This document shows, piece by piece, positions 21,413 through 35,800 of a DNA stretch of 64,000 bases (position 1 is the stretch's first letter; each line of letters opens with the position of its first letter). The stretch spans positions 998,038-1,062,037 of the forward strand of contig WBMV01000457.1 in NCBI GenBank assembly GCA_013396655.1, in the 5' to 3' direction. The stretch is from Campylorhamphus procurvoides. Its lineage: Eukaryota > Chordata > Aves > Passeriformes > Dendrocolaptidae. The position numbers and the translations under genes are program-made. The notes under the pieces were generated by a model. The model was given only the letters and a program-made list of their open reading frames with translations. It did no database searches and was not told where the DNA came from.

Positions 21413-24400
21413 TAATGTGGCATAATTATTTGAAAATTTTGGTAGTGGTGAAGAACAAAATTGCTACGACAGTATTGCAACAAGAATTTTTTTTTCATGG
21501 TGTGCCAGGGTTAACAAGATTTTGTTCCAATTCTATAGTTATGAAAACTGAGGTCAGGTGGAAATATGACTTTCCAAAGTCCACAGTTTGAGAGTCAGCA
21601 TGTTTCACTAAGAAATTTGTTTTATTTACTCAGGAATCTGGGTGCTCAACTAAACCTTTGTATATAAAAATATTCTCTCATATAGTAACTGTCAGTCCTC
21701 TAATATGACTTTATTTCATTCAAAAGAATACAGTTTGTATGCTTCAGTCAAAGATAGGATGCCCGTTAAAAATCAGATTCCTTATAGGAGTATGGAGATG
21801 TCTTACTTCTCTGCACAGAAATGGAATATTGTATCCAGTTCATATTTTTAAAATGGTTCAAAGATTTGAAAGAGCAAAGGAAAGAACTACTAAAATAATT
21901 TATGACCTGTAAGAAATACCTCATCCCATGAGAAATAAGGGAATTGGCATGTTAGTGAATTAAAAACAAGACTCAGAGGTGACCTCATTAAAATGTGTGA
22001 GCATATTCACAATAAGAAAATTCTGAGTACTACAGAAGCAATGGCTGGAAGCTGTCACCAGCCAAATTAAAATTAGTTCTGTGCCCATTTTTAACAGAAA
22101 GAGTGATTAATCATTGAAGTACATGATGAAGAGAAGAGATGGATTCCTCATCTCTCATTTTCAAATTAAGATGGGATGTCATACTGGAAGGTGTATTTAA
22201 GTCAAACACAAAGTTACATAGCTCGGTGCAAAGGTAATGGCCTGTGAAAAGCAGATCGGGTTAGGTGATCACAAGTGGCAACTCTCCATTTAAGCACTGT
22301 GACTCTGTGAGATCAGGTCTCTGCCTAAAGCTGGGTGAGTAGCTAGTGGTTTTTGCATGGATCAGAAACCATACCAATTATAAAATGCAGGTTTCACAGC
22401 CCCTACATTATTATTATTCAGGTGTATGGAGTATGCTCTAGATTAATTTCTTTGTGATAATCCTGGAAATATTAACTAGACCAGTTCGATGACTGGGAAG
22501 GCTACTGATGACTGTTGGCTTTAATGTATCTCGGGTCAGGTGACACAATTTTATTTATTAACACTGTGTAAAATCTTCCATACCAGCTCAAATCAAATGT
22601 CCACGTAGCCCTCTAACTTCTTTTCTGATACCGGCCAGGATGTTAACAGTGGAGGGATGTGCTGTAATTCAGGTGGGAAGACATCTGAGGAGGTCCAACC
22701 TGCTTCCCACAGGGAGGCCAGATTCTGAGGAAAGACCATGTTGCTCAGGGCTTGCCAGCTTCTGGCAATCACTGGCCAAGAGGTTTCTTAGGCAGCACCT
22801 GGAATGCTGTGTGGAATGTCCTGTTCCCAAAATTTGTCTAGTGCCATTTATATGTTGGCTCTCCTTAGGTTCAATAAGAAAGAGTTCAGTAATAGTACCC
22901 TGTACAGAAGGTGCTGCTTCACTCTACCTGTAACCTGCTCTTTACCCATAGTTTATCCTGTGAAAAGTAATGCATAATAATTTTTCCTTCTCCCACAGTG
23001 CACATTTTACTAAAGATAGTCCCCTTCTTTTATCCTAGTAATGAAATGTAAACACATCTGTAAGCTCTTCCCACTTTAATACATGAGATTAAAATGTGAT
23101 GTTGATGACATTAAAAATAATGGAGCAAACACATATTGTTCCTAATGATCTGAACTATAATGAGTTTTGGCTTCAATCAATAAAATTTTTTTACAAAGCA
23201 GTGCCTATTCAAGACTGAGTAAGCTGTGGAAAATCAATTTTCCATGGCTGCTTTGGCCTTGTTTGAAAGCTTAGTGGTTTTCATAGCGAAGCAAGCCTTT
23301 TGTTTCATTATTTGCTCTGCTTATAAATTATGAGCATCAAGCTACTAATTTACAAAGGACAAACAAATCTTGTGTGACAGTTTAATCACCTAATTAATAT
23401 CTTAAGTCAAAAGTTTTATTGTATTTTGTTGCATTTATGAGATTTTGAACATTAACACCCAAGCAGGAACATGTGCTAAAATGTATCATGAATTTAACAA
23501 ATGTCAAAACCCATGACACAGCTTAAATCTGTAATTTTTACAATGAAGAGATATTTGAATAATTGTCACATTGTAAAACTGCCGCCCTGTGGAGGCTAAT
23601 GGAAAACTACATTTAAGCATAGTTCCTGAGGACTGTTCCTAATGCATTAATTAGAAAAATTACCACTAGCTTTGTTGGGATAAGGTTGGGTGCAATTTCT
23701 TGGAATAGCAGTATTATTCAGTTATGCACACTCATGTGCCACAAATCCTCTGCACATTAGGGTGCCAACTTTTGAGCCAAAGTATTGCACACCATGAACA
23801 AGCTTGGGCTCAGTCCTGCCGGCTGTGGATACTGGTGCAGAGAGCCAAGGCCTGAGCAGGGAGCATGTATTATTTGCTTAGCACTAGGAAAACTGCCTTT
23901 CTATGCTCTGCCAAAAAGCTGGAAACAGACATGGCCCCAACAGGAGTCTGTGAGCAAGCAGTGACAGGGACCAGGGAGGAGGGGAGACCTGGCTGCACCA
24001 CAGTTCTTTCACTGCAGTTGATGAGCACAATCTCCAAACTCTCCGGACTTGATTTGATCCCCAGTAGAAAATGGAGGTAGCAACCTCCTTGGCCAAGGCT
24101 TACAGAGCTGATCTCTGAAGAGTTTTGTGATAGAAGGATTTTGGCAGCAACATCCAAGAAAGCTAGCTGCTGAACATCCCAAGGTGGATGCTAGGCTTAG
24201 CTTCCACAGGTCTCCTGTGCTTGTTTCCCTCATCTTATTGAACTGGAAACAATTAAATTGTCATGCTCAGCAGCTCCACTGCTTTCTCAGCAGAATTTTT
24301 TAAAGTCAGTTTTTTGACTTCCTGAATGACATAAAGCCATATATGACAGCTCCGACCAGCTGCAGTTAGCAGATGCATTTCCACGGGTTTATGCTGGATT

Positions 24401-26477
24401 TATATGAAAGATTACATTTTACACAGTGGTATTTTGCTTTTGGGATAGAATATTGTCATACCAATATTGTGAACTGCTTACAGTGGTTTCTGAAAGCTTG
24501 CCTAACATTGGTTTTTATTACTAACTTCAGGCAGCTTTCCTGAAAGCTTCACTCAGGTTCAGGAAACTCTGGGCTTCATGCCTGAAGGTTTTTGCTTCAA
24601 AGCAAATCCAAATGAAATTCCATGTAATATCCACTGGGTATCACTTTGAAATTTGAAGTTTATTTGAAACCTTCTCCAGATACTTTTGAAAATATGTAGT
24701 GTGGAAGCACTGGTAGTGACACACATTCGAGTAACAGCAATGTGAGCCATTCAGAATCCTTGTAGTCTTGTGTTGGTGGGGGTTTCACACCTTTCAGAAG
24801 TGTTAGGAGCAATCTGTATTTTTCAAAATGAGGCATTCAGGTGCCAGTCCCACTCTGATTACCACAACTGTGCATTGTTTCAGTCTGTAGCATGTCTCTG
24901 AGCAGTGTTTGTGTATGACTGAGAAGACAAATTGAGGAAAAAAGAGCACTGTTTTAGGCTGAAAATGTCTGCTTTTATGCTATTATAGCACTAGACCTGT
25001 ATTACATTGCTCTTTTTATGGGATAAAACCAGATTACTTCTTTATATATGCATGTAACCTTAAGAGTGAATGAAAACCACAAATACTCAATTAGCATTTT
25101 GAATGGTTTTGAATTTGGGATGGAAGACCATAATGTGTGTTTATACAATGATTTTACAGGTTTCTCCCTGAGATTGCCAGTAAATGTGTTCATTCCATTG
25201 ACATAGCAATGGCTGCTGCAGCACCATCACAGATCGCGGAAGCAATTGTGGGCTGGTTACCATGATATGCCCTCCTTCAGCTGCTAGGGTAACAAGCACA
25301 ATTCAAGGGAACTATTATGTAAATGTTCTTGAAGAAACACGAAGTTGTGAAAACATCAACAGCTGTAGGGACAGGACCCACTTATTAAAAAAATAAGGTT
25401 GACTAATTCATTGAGTTTCTAGAGGAGGAAGAAAAGTGACTTCAGGATAGTTTTACATGAGGAAAAAATTGTATAATGGGACAGGAAACACCTATAGTTA
25501 TGGAGTTACAGAAATAGTTATAGAGAAAGATTGTGTTACTTAATCCCAGTCCTCTTGGCTTAGTTGGCAGTTGCTGAATCACTCACTGTTTTTCACTAAA
25601 AGAACCACAGTGGCGTTATGTGCATTAGCTTTATAGGGTTGCTTTAAGTCCTGTAATGAGTTGGGCATGGATACTTCACTTAGTTGAAACCAGTCACACA
25701 GAGAAGGACATTTCTATGTGCTGCTTGCGTCCACAGTAATTATTGTTTGCTGTGTAGCACTTTCTTGTGCCAGGGTTGTTTCTCTCTGCTCTTTCATCTA
25801 TTTGGTTGTCCACAAATGGCATCTGGCTCTGAGGTCACCACAGTCTCAGGTGGGATGGCAGGGGAGAAGGAGGGCAAGGCAATCCCAGTGTGTGTGTGTG
25901 ATGAAGAACCTCTTTCTCTTTGTGCCGATGGAAGGTGGGATGAGGAGGCACACCACACTGTAGCCTTCAGCTCCCCACAGCAGGTCTCTAGTCAGTGCAT
26001 TTTTGATTTGGATAGCCCAGTGCTGGGACAGAAGTCAGGAGGTTAAGATCTGAGGTCCTCTTATCTCCTGTCTTCCTCCTTGACCAGTCTGTGCCTATGG
26101 TTCTGTATTATTGTTTAAATGCGACAGAAACCCTTGTGCTGTTCTGTGCTGCATAGTCCATAGCAGAACTGTATCTTTTAAGACAGTAGGATACACATAA
26201 AATTAGCTATAATAATTTCTAATCCAATATCTTAATCTACTTCAGTGAAGGTTTGGCAAGTGCTGATGAAAGATGGTGAGTGTCCTAGGTATTCTATGTG
26301 GAGATAAAGCTGCAACAGGGTGCATCAAAATGCTCCTTTTGGAAAGATCCAAAGAGAGTGGTTTAGTTTCTTAATATTTAGTTTAGAAAAAAGAATGGAA
26401 AGCTATGCTTTCTCATTCCTGTTCCCATTTTTCAATTTGAGAGAGTAAATCAGTAAATCCTAGGACTCCTTGAATTC
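21413..26477. other. Intergenic, nothing recognised
   Basis: Unique AT-rich sequence. The stretch 23180-23640 is rich in TAATTA/ATTA words and looks like a possible conserved noncoding element, but this cannot be tested here. No gene is supported. Confidence 0.45.
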
Positions 26478-26515
26478 TTCCCTTCCCTTCCCTTCCCTTC
26501 CCTTCCCTTCCCTTC
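26478..26515. repeat. (TTCCC)n pentanucleotide microsatellite
   Basis: Seven full TTCCC units and a partial eighth, then a degenerate CT-rich tail. The complementary strand is (GGGAA)n, which gives the lysine/glycine/glutamate-repeat frame seen on the minus strand. That frame is an artefact. Confidence 0.95.
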
Positions 26516-29500
26516 TCTTTCCTTTTTTAAAATTTTATTTTTGCAAGGCATATGATATTGAAAATGTATTATTGTACTCCAAGTTACAATGCAAATTCTA
26601 GCAAAGAGCTGGACATTTTTTTGTTTGAATATATTTATTTGGTATGCTGAAAAGACCATAGTTAGCAATTTTTGCTTTTGATACAAAACCATTAAATCTT
26701 CCAGAGAGACAAAAAGAAAATATTTTGCACAATGAGGATGTGAATAACTGGAATATTTACTTAGAAAAGTTAGTCAGTTCCCATCCTTGTAGATGCTCGA
26801 AACTTCCTTGGATGCAGCCTTGAACAACCTCATAAAACAGGAAACTGGCCCTGCTCTTGGAGGTTCACCTGGATTATGTATATTCCTTGCAACCTAAATT
26901 ATTGTATGATTCTTTAAGAAACTTAGAGAACAGAGATAGCTTTTGGAGATACAGAATTATGACTTGGCATCCCACTAATAACTCCACTTTGTGATTTTTT
27001 TTTCAATGTCTGCATCATGGATTGCATAAATAAAGGAAAAGCCCTGTAGAGAGTTTTGTTATTTTCAAACATATAGTTTTATGAGAAAGAATCATAGGAT
27101 CCACAATAAAAAGAACTGTTCACTGGTGGCCACAGCCCTGGCAGAGGAGTGTGTGCCCATAATGGGAAGCTCTATGAGAGGGAGTGTGCCTTTCCTTACC
27201 TTGCTGATATACGTCCCTACTCATTGGATAGGGATTGCCACCAAAGCATTTTCTGCTTTCTTTCCCTCAGGTATGTCCTGCAATTCTAGTTATAAATAAA
27301 CATTCAAGTTACAAGGGGCATACCAAATGTAGCTATATAGATTTTTTTCTATGTACAGGAGAAATGATAATGTTTCAATGCCTATGTGTTCGACCTTCAG
27401 CTAAAAAGATAACATAATAATAGTTATTGAATGTTCAGCCTGTTTAAATCAGTGACAGCAATGAGAGATGTGCATTAGTCCACAATTGGCTTGATGGTAC
27501 CCAGCAGAACATTCTCCTCTTACAGGTTCTCTTTCATCTGACATAATTGCTTTTCCTTTCTATTCTGCGGGGCCTCATCTCCAGACCTGCTGGGTTTAGA
27601 ATTAGTCCCATTAGCCTATTATTTTTCTTTTCAGCCATGACAACCTCTTTAAAACAGGCCCCTTTTTGTAGAGATTTTACAGGTTTTCTGTGGCTTTCAC
27701 TGTAGCCTGAAAATTACTAAACCATCAGTAAATTAACCCTGTTATTCTTCAAGTCATTGTGGCATTTTCAGGATTTTGCCTTCCCTCCAAGGTCTTTCAG
27801 GAATGACTTCTCTTGCTCCTTTTCTCCCCAGACCCCCTGCCCCAAACCCTTCAGCCATATCAAGCATTCCTCTCTGCTGTAAACATAACAGCATTTTCAG
27901 TGCAAATGCTTCCTAGGCCCTCATACACACACAAAGATGTCTCCTCTCACCTCTAAGACCATTGCAGCAATGGATATCTTGCTGTAAGTCACAAACGCCA
28001 ATGTAAATACACAATTATGTGGGGTTTAGTAGCAACAAGCCCATAAATACAAAACAAAACCCTTTTGGTAAGGCAGGGATTGAGTAAATGCTGAGTCCTG
28101 AGTGTAGCATGGCCATCAAGTCGTTGTGAGATAGTTTTTAGCTCATCATGTGAGCTGGCTGTTTTTAGCTTGGTTTCAGCTGCACTTTTCAGTTTATTAA
28201 ATCTTTTATTTATTTTTGCTTGTGTTCTTAGTATTTTTCATTATTTTACATGTACTTTGGGAACATTTTAATTGTGTAATCTTTGCATATGCCTTTCAAG
28301 ATTACTTTCAATCTTCTTTTGAAACATTTTCAAGGGCTTACCTATACTTTTTATTTTCTATCCCCCCCCACCCCCATTTGATGTTGATAATATTATCATT
28401 TCAGATGGCTTATCTCTTCACAGGTGTAGCTTCCATCTGTGTCCAGGTTTTCTCCTAATGTTGCAATGGGGTCCTGATTTTCATAGTATCATAGAACAAC
28501 CCAGGTTTTTCTGCCTGCTTCACTTCCTTTTGAAGGGAATGGGCTATTCTTGTGCTTCCAGAAAGTAGTTCAATCATTTTGCAGAATGTGAACATGTGGT
28601 GCTGCCAGAAGGTAAGAGGTCAGCAAGCTTCTTGCTGACATAAATTTAATTTACCTCCCTGATTCAGATCCTTTTTAATTGTTTTACTGAAGACCATTAT
28701 CCATGCAGTTTGGTAAAAAACGTCTCTGTAGAAGGACTTGGGGAGTTAGCCTTCATGTATACTTGTGTAGAGAAATCAGTGCAGTTAATCTTCCATAGCC
28801 AGATAGGAAAACAGAAGGAAAAATGCCTACTTTTTCCAAAACAACATGGAAAACTTCTAATCTGTAGGTCATCCTTGAGTTTTCATGAAATATTTGAAGG
28901 GAGGCAATAGCTATTAGCCCTCTCTTGGGCATCTGGAGAAATATATATCGCTGTGCGTGTCAGGAAGGTACAGCTTACAATTGTAGCTTTACTAATAAAT
29001 CTGTTGAAATCTTGATCCCTTTTTTTCTATCTTGGATAATTTGTGATGATAAGATGAAATAAACAAAAGAGAAATTTTTGTATATTAATTAGGGACTGTT
29101 GTTTGAACAATGGCTATTTAACGTGTGGACTGATAAACAGGTGTGCAATTTTTTCACATTAACAGTAGAAGGAAATGAACAACCCAGAGGAGAAATGCAT
29201 GGTAATTTTCACATATCAGTAAATAGGAATTATGGATTACCAGAAAATCTTGAATGCATCTCTACAGAACTGTTAATAACAAAGCAAAGGCTTTTTCTGT
29301 AGTGAAAATTTTTAACTTTAAAAAGTTTAATTTTATATTTTAAAATAAAAAAATCTTGTTACTGCTGGTAGGCTGAGAGATGTTATTCAGTGTATTTATT
29401 CACTATTCCTGATGGAGAAAGAGAAGACACATACCAAAAACAGTCTTTTTCACTATAACCAATATGAAATTTTCCAACAAATCTGTCATATAGGATTGGA

Positions 29501-31989
29501 TTTTGTAGAAAACTCTATCTCAGTATTTCCAGGGAACCAATTCAAGGAGGAAGAGGGGAAATGCACAGCTGCTTTACTTTTACTATAAACTTCGAAATTA
29601 TTGTATCAATTAAAACAAAGATGAACTAACAGAATTTATTTGGAAAATTCAGTTGATTCAGTAGTGTTTGATTTCATAGGAGAAAGGTGCCTGTGAAGGA
29701 GGAGAAATTTCTTTTTTTTCCTGACAATTCCAGTAGCACTATTAATCGTTTATTTGTTCCCACTGAGAGTGGTGACCCTTTGTTAAAATATGGTGTGATA
29801 GGCTATTATCTTTTTGTCCTGTAAGGCATATTTATGCCTTTTCCGCAGACTGTTATCTGATTCAGAAGAACTTGTACTGAATCATCCTATGAACTCCAAT
29901 TTCATGCCAGTGCTAGGTACAAGGTGCATTTTGTAAGCACTGGTGCAACGCTGGAACATTGCCACAGCAGGACCACGTGTTCTTTGACTTAGGCATGTAC
30001 TTGAAAAGCATTCTCGTTTAGAGGGACAAAATGTTTCAGTATTTAGATCGCATGCATCAGATCAGTGAACACTCCAGAATTACTCTGCTTAATCAACTAA
30101 TTATGTTGCCAGCTGTAGCCTAAACTAGCATCCTCCATGGCTGACATTAGAAAGCAAAAGTACATTGTTAGGAATTCCTTCAAAAATTATGTTTCTGAGA
30201 GCAGAACAATTATCAGTAGATAAATAAATGCATGTTTGCAACAGCAATTTGATGGAAGGTTGTCAGAAAAGTCTTTAGATACCCCTCTTTGATGTCTCCT
30301 GAAGTTCTACAGAACCCTATGAAAGAAACAAATCTTCTCTCTAAGTAAAATTTTTTTTTTTTTTAAATGGTGTTTCAAGTCTCAACTTTAAGGAAAAAAA
30401 AGTAAATAAATCTCATTAAAAGCAATGCATCTTCCTCTGCATCCTTTTTGTAAGAGAATCTTGTCATACCCTTTCTCCTAATTTTTAACTTGGCAACACT
30501 TTGGTAATAGGATCAATTTCCTAAATAAGTTTTTGTGGCCCATCCCATCTGTGCTATGCTGTTCTCAGTCCTTCATGACAGAAAACATACTTCATGATAA
30601 CAACTCACGTGGGAGCAAGTTTCTATTTGCAGAAATTGCCTGTAGAATACTTTGCAATTGCACTTCTGTATATCATAAAGATTGATTGAATTCATTGTAA
30701 TGAATATTTAGTGCTTTGAAATCCAATTGCGAGATGGCTCAGACACTTACGTGACGCACTTGAGGGACCCCAAGGCTTTCTGTTTCGCCTGATATGCTAT
30801 AGCTAACATGTCTGCATTAACCAGTACTAAGGTCCAGAGGGAGCATGGTCTGCATGGTGAAATGCCATCTGATGTCCACAATGAATGCATTCCAGGAATT
30901 TTGACTTTGGACTCATTCTTATCTGGCTGTGAGCACTGAAATTATGTTTCTGAGAGGTGAACAATAATTAATTTAATTCAGGTGCTTTTCTAGAGTATAC
31001 CTTCTTGTTTAGTTTGATCCAGAAAGAATTAAATTCAAATTCATTTAAGCTTAAATTCAGAATTTCAGCTCCATATCCTCTCTGTGGTGCAAGCCAAAGT
31101 GAGATATGTGGGGGTTATTAAGACACTTGCTATTAGAAGGACCCTCCTGAACTGGACTAAGGCAGGTGTACCATTTCGGGTCTACTATCCCTTCCAGGAG
31201 GCATGTCATGCAGACAGGATATGCAGTATAGGGATGGGTGTCACACTGTAAGTGTTTTTGTTCCTTGGGGGTCCCACATTGCTGTCTTTGCTTTGGTTCC
31301 ATTCCTCATTACTGTCTACCCCAGGTGACTAGTCTGGTTCAGTCTCATCACCCCAGAGGACAGGGAAGCCTTAGGAGGTGGAAATAGATAGATGTTCTGC
31401 TGCAGGAGTTTTCTGAGTTCTCCTGCCTCCTATCATAGCTTGCGGTTCCTGATAGCATTTTTTTTAACCAGAGACTGGACCAGGTAAAGTAAGTTTCAGA
31501 AATGTCCAGGCCTGAGCAAAATGTGTTAGTGAGGGTGCAATACTGATGAATTTGATGTTTTACATAGAGCCTGAGCTGTCTTCCACACTGCCACTTAATT
31601 CCGGAAAACAGTAACAGAAAATAGGTGTATTAGTATTGGTAAGGCTCATCTTTACAGTATCTATGTCTCTTCTAATAAAATTTTTTAAGTTTGCTAAGTG
31701 TCAAGATGTCAAATCATATACAATGCAGTTCACACTATCAGCATATGTTCCTTGGGCAAGCCATCTGGGCTGAAATTCCAATCTCAATGAGAATTTTGCA
31801 CTTTGTTCAGGGAAAAAAAGTTAATTTCTGGCATATTATTCTCCATTTCTTGCTTATATTTTCATTTAAGCTAAGGAAAAAAATGGAGTGCAAACTACTA
31901 TAGGTGTCTTATGGTTATTTTTCACCAGATTTCACTTTTTTGCCTGCTAATCATGCTGAAAAGAAAAGTCAGACTCTTACTTACTCTTA
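26516..31989. other. Intergenic, nothing recognised
   Basis: Unique AT-rich sequence. About 30 bp near 28481-28510 vaguely resembles a CR1 3' tip but is too short to call. No gene is supported. Confidence 0.5.
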
Positions 31990-32850
31990 GAATTATAGAA
32001 TGATAGAATAATTAAGGTTGGAAAAGACCTCAAGTACCATAGAGTCCACCTTTTGACCAAACACCTCCATGCCAACTAAACTAAGTATCACATCCAGTCA
32101 TTTCTTGAATGCTTCCAGGCATGGTGACTCCATCCTGGGCAATGTTTAACCATCCTTTCAATGAAGAACTTCTTCCTGATGTCCAACCTGAACCTCCCCT
32201 AGTGCAGCTGGAGGCCATTTCCTCTTGTCTTGTTGCTTGTTACCTGGTAGAAGAGGTTGAACTCCACCTGGCTAGAAGCTCCTTTTAGGTGTTGTAGAGA
32301 GTGATAAGGTCACTCCTGAGCCTCCTTTACTCCAATCTAAACAACTCCAGCTCCTTCAGTCACTCCTCACAGGACTTGTGCTCCAGACCCTTCATCAGCT
32401 TTTTTTCTCTTCTCTGGATTTGGTCCAACACCAAATGTCACTCTTGTGAGCGATCCAGAACAGGACATGGGATCTGAGGTGTGGCCTCCCCAGTGCTGAG
32501 TAGGCAGTCACTTCCCTGATCCTGCCGGCCACACTATTTTTGACACAGGCCAGGATGCCACTGGCCTTCTTGACCACCTGGCACACTGCTGGCTCATGTT
32601 CAGCTGCTGTCAACTAGCACTCCCAGATTCTTTTCCAAGGAGCTGCTTTCCAACCACTCTGCCCCCAGCCTATAGCACTGCATGGGATTGTTGTGACCAA
32701 GAGCAGGACTTGCCTTATTGAACCACTTACAGTTGATGGCAGCCCATCAATCTAGCCTGTCCAGGTCGCTCTGCAGAGCCTTTGTGCCCTCCAGCAGACA
32801 AACAGTCCTGCCCAACTTGGTGTCATCTGTGAACTTACCAAGGGTGTACT
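31990..32850 (-). mobile_element. CR1 LINE, longest copy in the window
   Basis: About 860 bp, starting from a mutated 3' tip (AATTATAGAATGATAGAATA) and running through the 3' UTR into ORF2. The last clear similarity is the CCCAACTTGGTGTCATCTGT region near 32850. Many substitutions and frameshifts suggest an older insertion than the 21-kb copy. It has the same orientation as the other CR1 copies here. Confidence 0.93.
32395..32613 (-). pseudogene. Remnant of CR1 ORF2 (thumb/C-terminal region of the reverse transcriptase)
   Basis: This minus-strand frame retains VVKKASGILACVKNSVAG, REVTAYSALGRPHL and a degraded FWIAHKSD. These match the CR1 order AKKANGIL, SREV.PLYSALVRPHLEY, QFWAPQYKKD. Nearby frames are broken. 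It is a fossil segment only. Confidence 0.82.
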
Positions 32851-35800
32851 AAGGTAAATGAATCCTTGAGGTGAGAGACACACACCTGGCCAAGCTCATG
32901 ATTGAGAGTCAGAAGGAGTTGAAGAAAGACTCTGTTCCCCATTCATATGTGGAGTGGGGCTCTTGCCTCCATCTGTGGGTTATACAAACAGGCTCCTGCC
33001 TGTCTTTTAGTCTGAACTGTGGCTTCTAGGCTTTTGAGTGTTGTAACTTGTCTCTGCAACTAATTATATTTTATTTGTGAGTTTGGTTGAGTTGAAAAAA
33101 AGAGCAGGGGAAGGAACAAGTAATTTAGGCCATCCCTAACTGACAGCATTTTAGGGTGCTTTGTTTGTTTTTAAATAAAAATAAAGCAGGTCAAATAAAT
33201 CAAACAGAATGCCTCAGTAAGGGATTTAATGCTTAGCTCATGTTATTCAGCTTTTTAGATGCTGAAAAAATTTTGTTTGGTTGGTTTGGTTTTTTGTTTT
33301 TGATTTTTTTTCTATATTATTCCTCTTGAAAAGACTGAGCAAACTGCATTTGGGAAGGTAAAATTATTTATCAAATGAATTCTTAATGTGCAAATCATTT
33401 AAGTGTCCCTTATAAAAGTCTGTATTAGTTTTTTCTTCCTTTTGTCTCCAGTTCCAACAGTTGCTATAACTGACAATTGTCAAAATTGTTTAGCCTTTGT
33501 TGAAGGCTGTCAAAACTTAAAATTCATTTAAAATAAAACAGTCACATTTGGCAAATACAGCTTGTTCATCTCTTCACAACATTGATATCTAAATGTATAT
33601 AGAACAAAATAAGAGAATAAGTTTGCAAAAACTAAGGTGGCTTCTGAAGGACACTGAAAATCTTCCAGTAAAGCTGTGTTTAAACAGTTTTGGTCCAACT
33701 TAAAATATTTGAAAGCTTTCCTTGATCTACTCAGATCTGCTCCAGTAGGTTAAATACCAAAGAAAACATATTGGAAAAAGCTCCATAGGTGGAACGGATG
33801 GAGGAGCACCAAGTCTTTGAATTATGCTGAGAGATAAGCAGGTGTAAAGGTTGGGTATTAAATAATTTAGTATTAATGACACTTAGGCATTCCTGGTCAG
33901 AGACAGTCAGGCAACAGAGGATTTTTCTGCTAGCACCCAAAGGACCCTGGGGAATCCCTGCATTATTCTCAGAGTCCTAAAATAAAGCAAGTTGACAGTG
34001 ACCAAGTCACACAGTCATATTTATGACATTCACTGGAGAATGTCTCGGGCTCCACAAAATGAAAAGGTAAAATACCTTGCTAAAGGAAATTTGGATTCCT
34101 TTCTGGTTATGTGATAGATAAGTGCAGTTCAGATCTCCCTCAATTTGATTTTGCATGCAATGGTTAATAGGAGAATGTAAAATTTTGTCTAAAATGCAGG
34201 TAGGCAACTGTGTCCTATTCTGAGCCTTTCTTACACTGATCTTCATTTGTAAAACAGAGATGATAATATCCAGTACAAATCTTGGGTTTGTTTGCTTTGA
34301 ACAATATCTTTGGGTTCAGAATGAAGGGATCAGACTTTTTAGCACTTCTGCTAGCAGTCAGCAACTACAGTATCAGGTTGTCCCAAGGATTTACCATCTG
34401 CCTCGTAAATGCTAAAATAGAAACTACCATCATTCCCTAAAGAGAACAGCTTTTCAAGACCTTGACCAAACAGCACCATGATTTTTTTTGGTCATCTATT
34501 TTGGGATATGTAAGTTTTCTTTTGGGAGGCACAACGGTGGAAAAAAAGATGAAAACAAAGCTTTTTTGAACTGTGATATGAGCTTGCTAGTTCTCCCCAG
34601 ATAGTACTCCTTTTGCTTTACATATGAATGACTCTAATCACCTCTGGGATGTCTTCTTAATGCATATTTCTGTTTTGCATCAGTAAGGGGAAAATGTATA
34701 AATAAAAATCCCAAAGGTGGAGAAAGGCTTATCATTTGAACAAAATAATGAAGGAAGGAGCACTGTGAACAAGGAAGAAAAGAACGCACCAAAAAGAATA
34801 TTAAATCAGAGATGATGACATGATAAAAACATAAAACTTGTGCTTTTTATTATTCATCACTTGCTGTTATGGAAATGTATGCAGTGGCTCCACTATGATG
34901 CATGCAAATCCTCAGCCCATTCTTCTGATATTCACTATCCGCATGATTTTCATTAATCCAACCTTTTTAGGTCAGCTTCAAGTGCTCCATACTCATCTTT
35001 AAACTAATAAACAAAAAGGGAGAACTAGAGAGAAGTGCTCCTACTGTAATGTAGCAGGATGGTAGCTGTTGCCAGAAAAGTGTGGATGGAGGAACTGAGA
35101 TCTGCAGACATGGGTCCAAGTCTTTTGGTGATAAGGTGAGAAGGCATGAAACTGGTGCCATGCATAATCAGTTTGTGATTAATTTCTTTGGTACATTGTC
35201 TCCCACCTCCCTAGTCACACAGCTCCTTATACTTGGAGGGCTTTAGTGGAAAGGTAGCAGGTAAGTGCTATCAGTTTCCATCTACACAAATTTCCCGAAT
35301 GTCTGTCTTAGAAGGACAGACCTCCCACCCCATCACCATTTCATGAAGCAGGGATTTTAACCTTTCAGCTCCAGGGGCATTACCCAGAAGCAGAATTCAT
35401 AGCCATTTCTGCTGACATCCTAGTAACATGAGGCTTTTTTCCTGAATTCAAGCATTTTGGGATCCTATAGGGTTTAAGTTTATGCTTGATTTTGACAGAA
35501 TTCACATTTATGCCCCCATGCTGAAATGCATCAGTATGATGGAAAGGGTCACTGTGTGAATGTGAATCACAGTACCACAATGATGAACCTCCCTAAAAAA
35601 AATTAACATAGAGCTTATTCTATGAATTTGTTACTAATCTGTTATTACCATTCTCAGACAGAAGATTCCACATACTGTCATTCTTTCTGGCCTCTAATAT
35701 GCAGTGTCACATGCCTGTTGGTAGAAATATTTAATTTTGACCAGGAACAGTCTAAATATATCTTACAGGAACAATGGCATTTCCTGAATACTTTTTAAAT

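Noticed and set aside
22640..22933. 97-residue plus-strand ORF
   Set aside because: No motif, no family resemblance, no convincing splice or promoter context. Judged a chance ORF.
26450..26692. Minus-strand ORF ending in a Lys-Glu-Gly repeat
   Set aside because: Translation of the TTCCC pentanucleotide repeat.
28481..28510. Possible CR1 3' tip
   Set aside because: Only about 20 bp of resemblance, without the conserved GGAAGGGACC block that follows in real copies.
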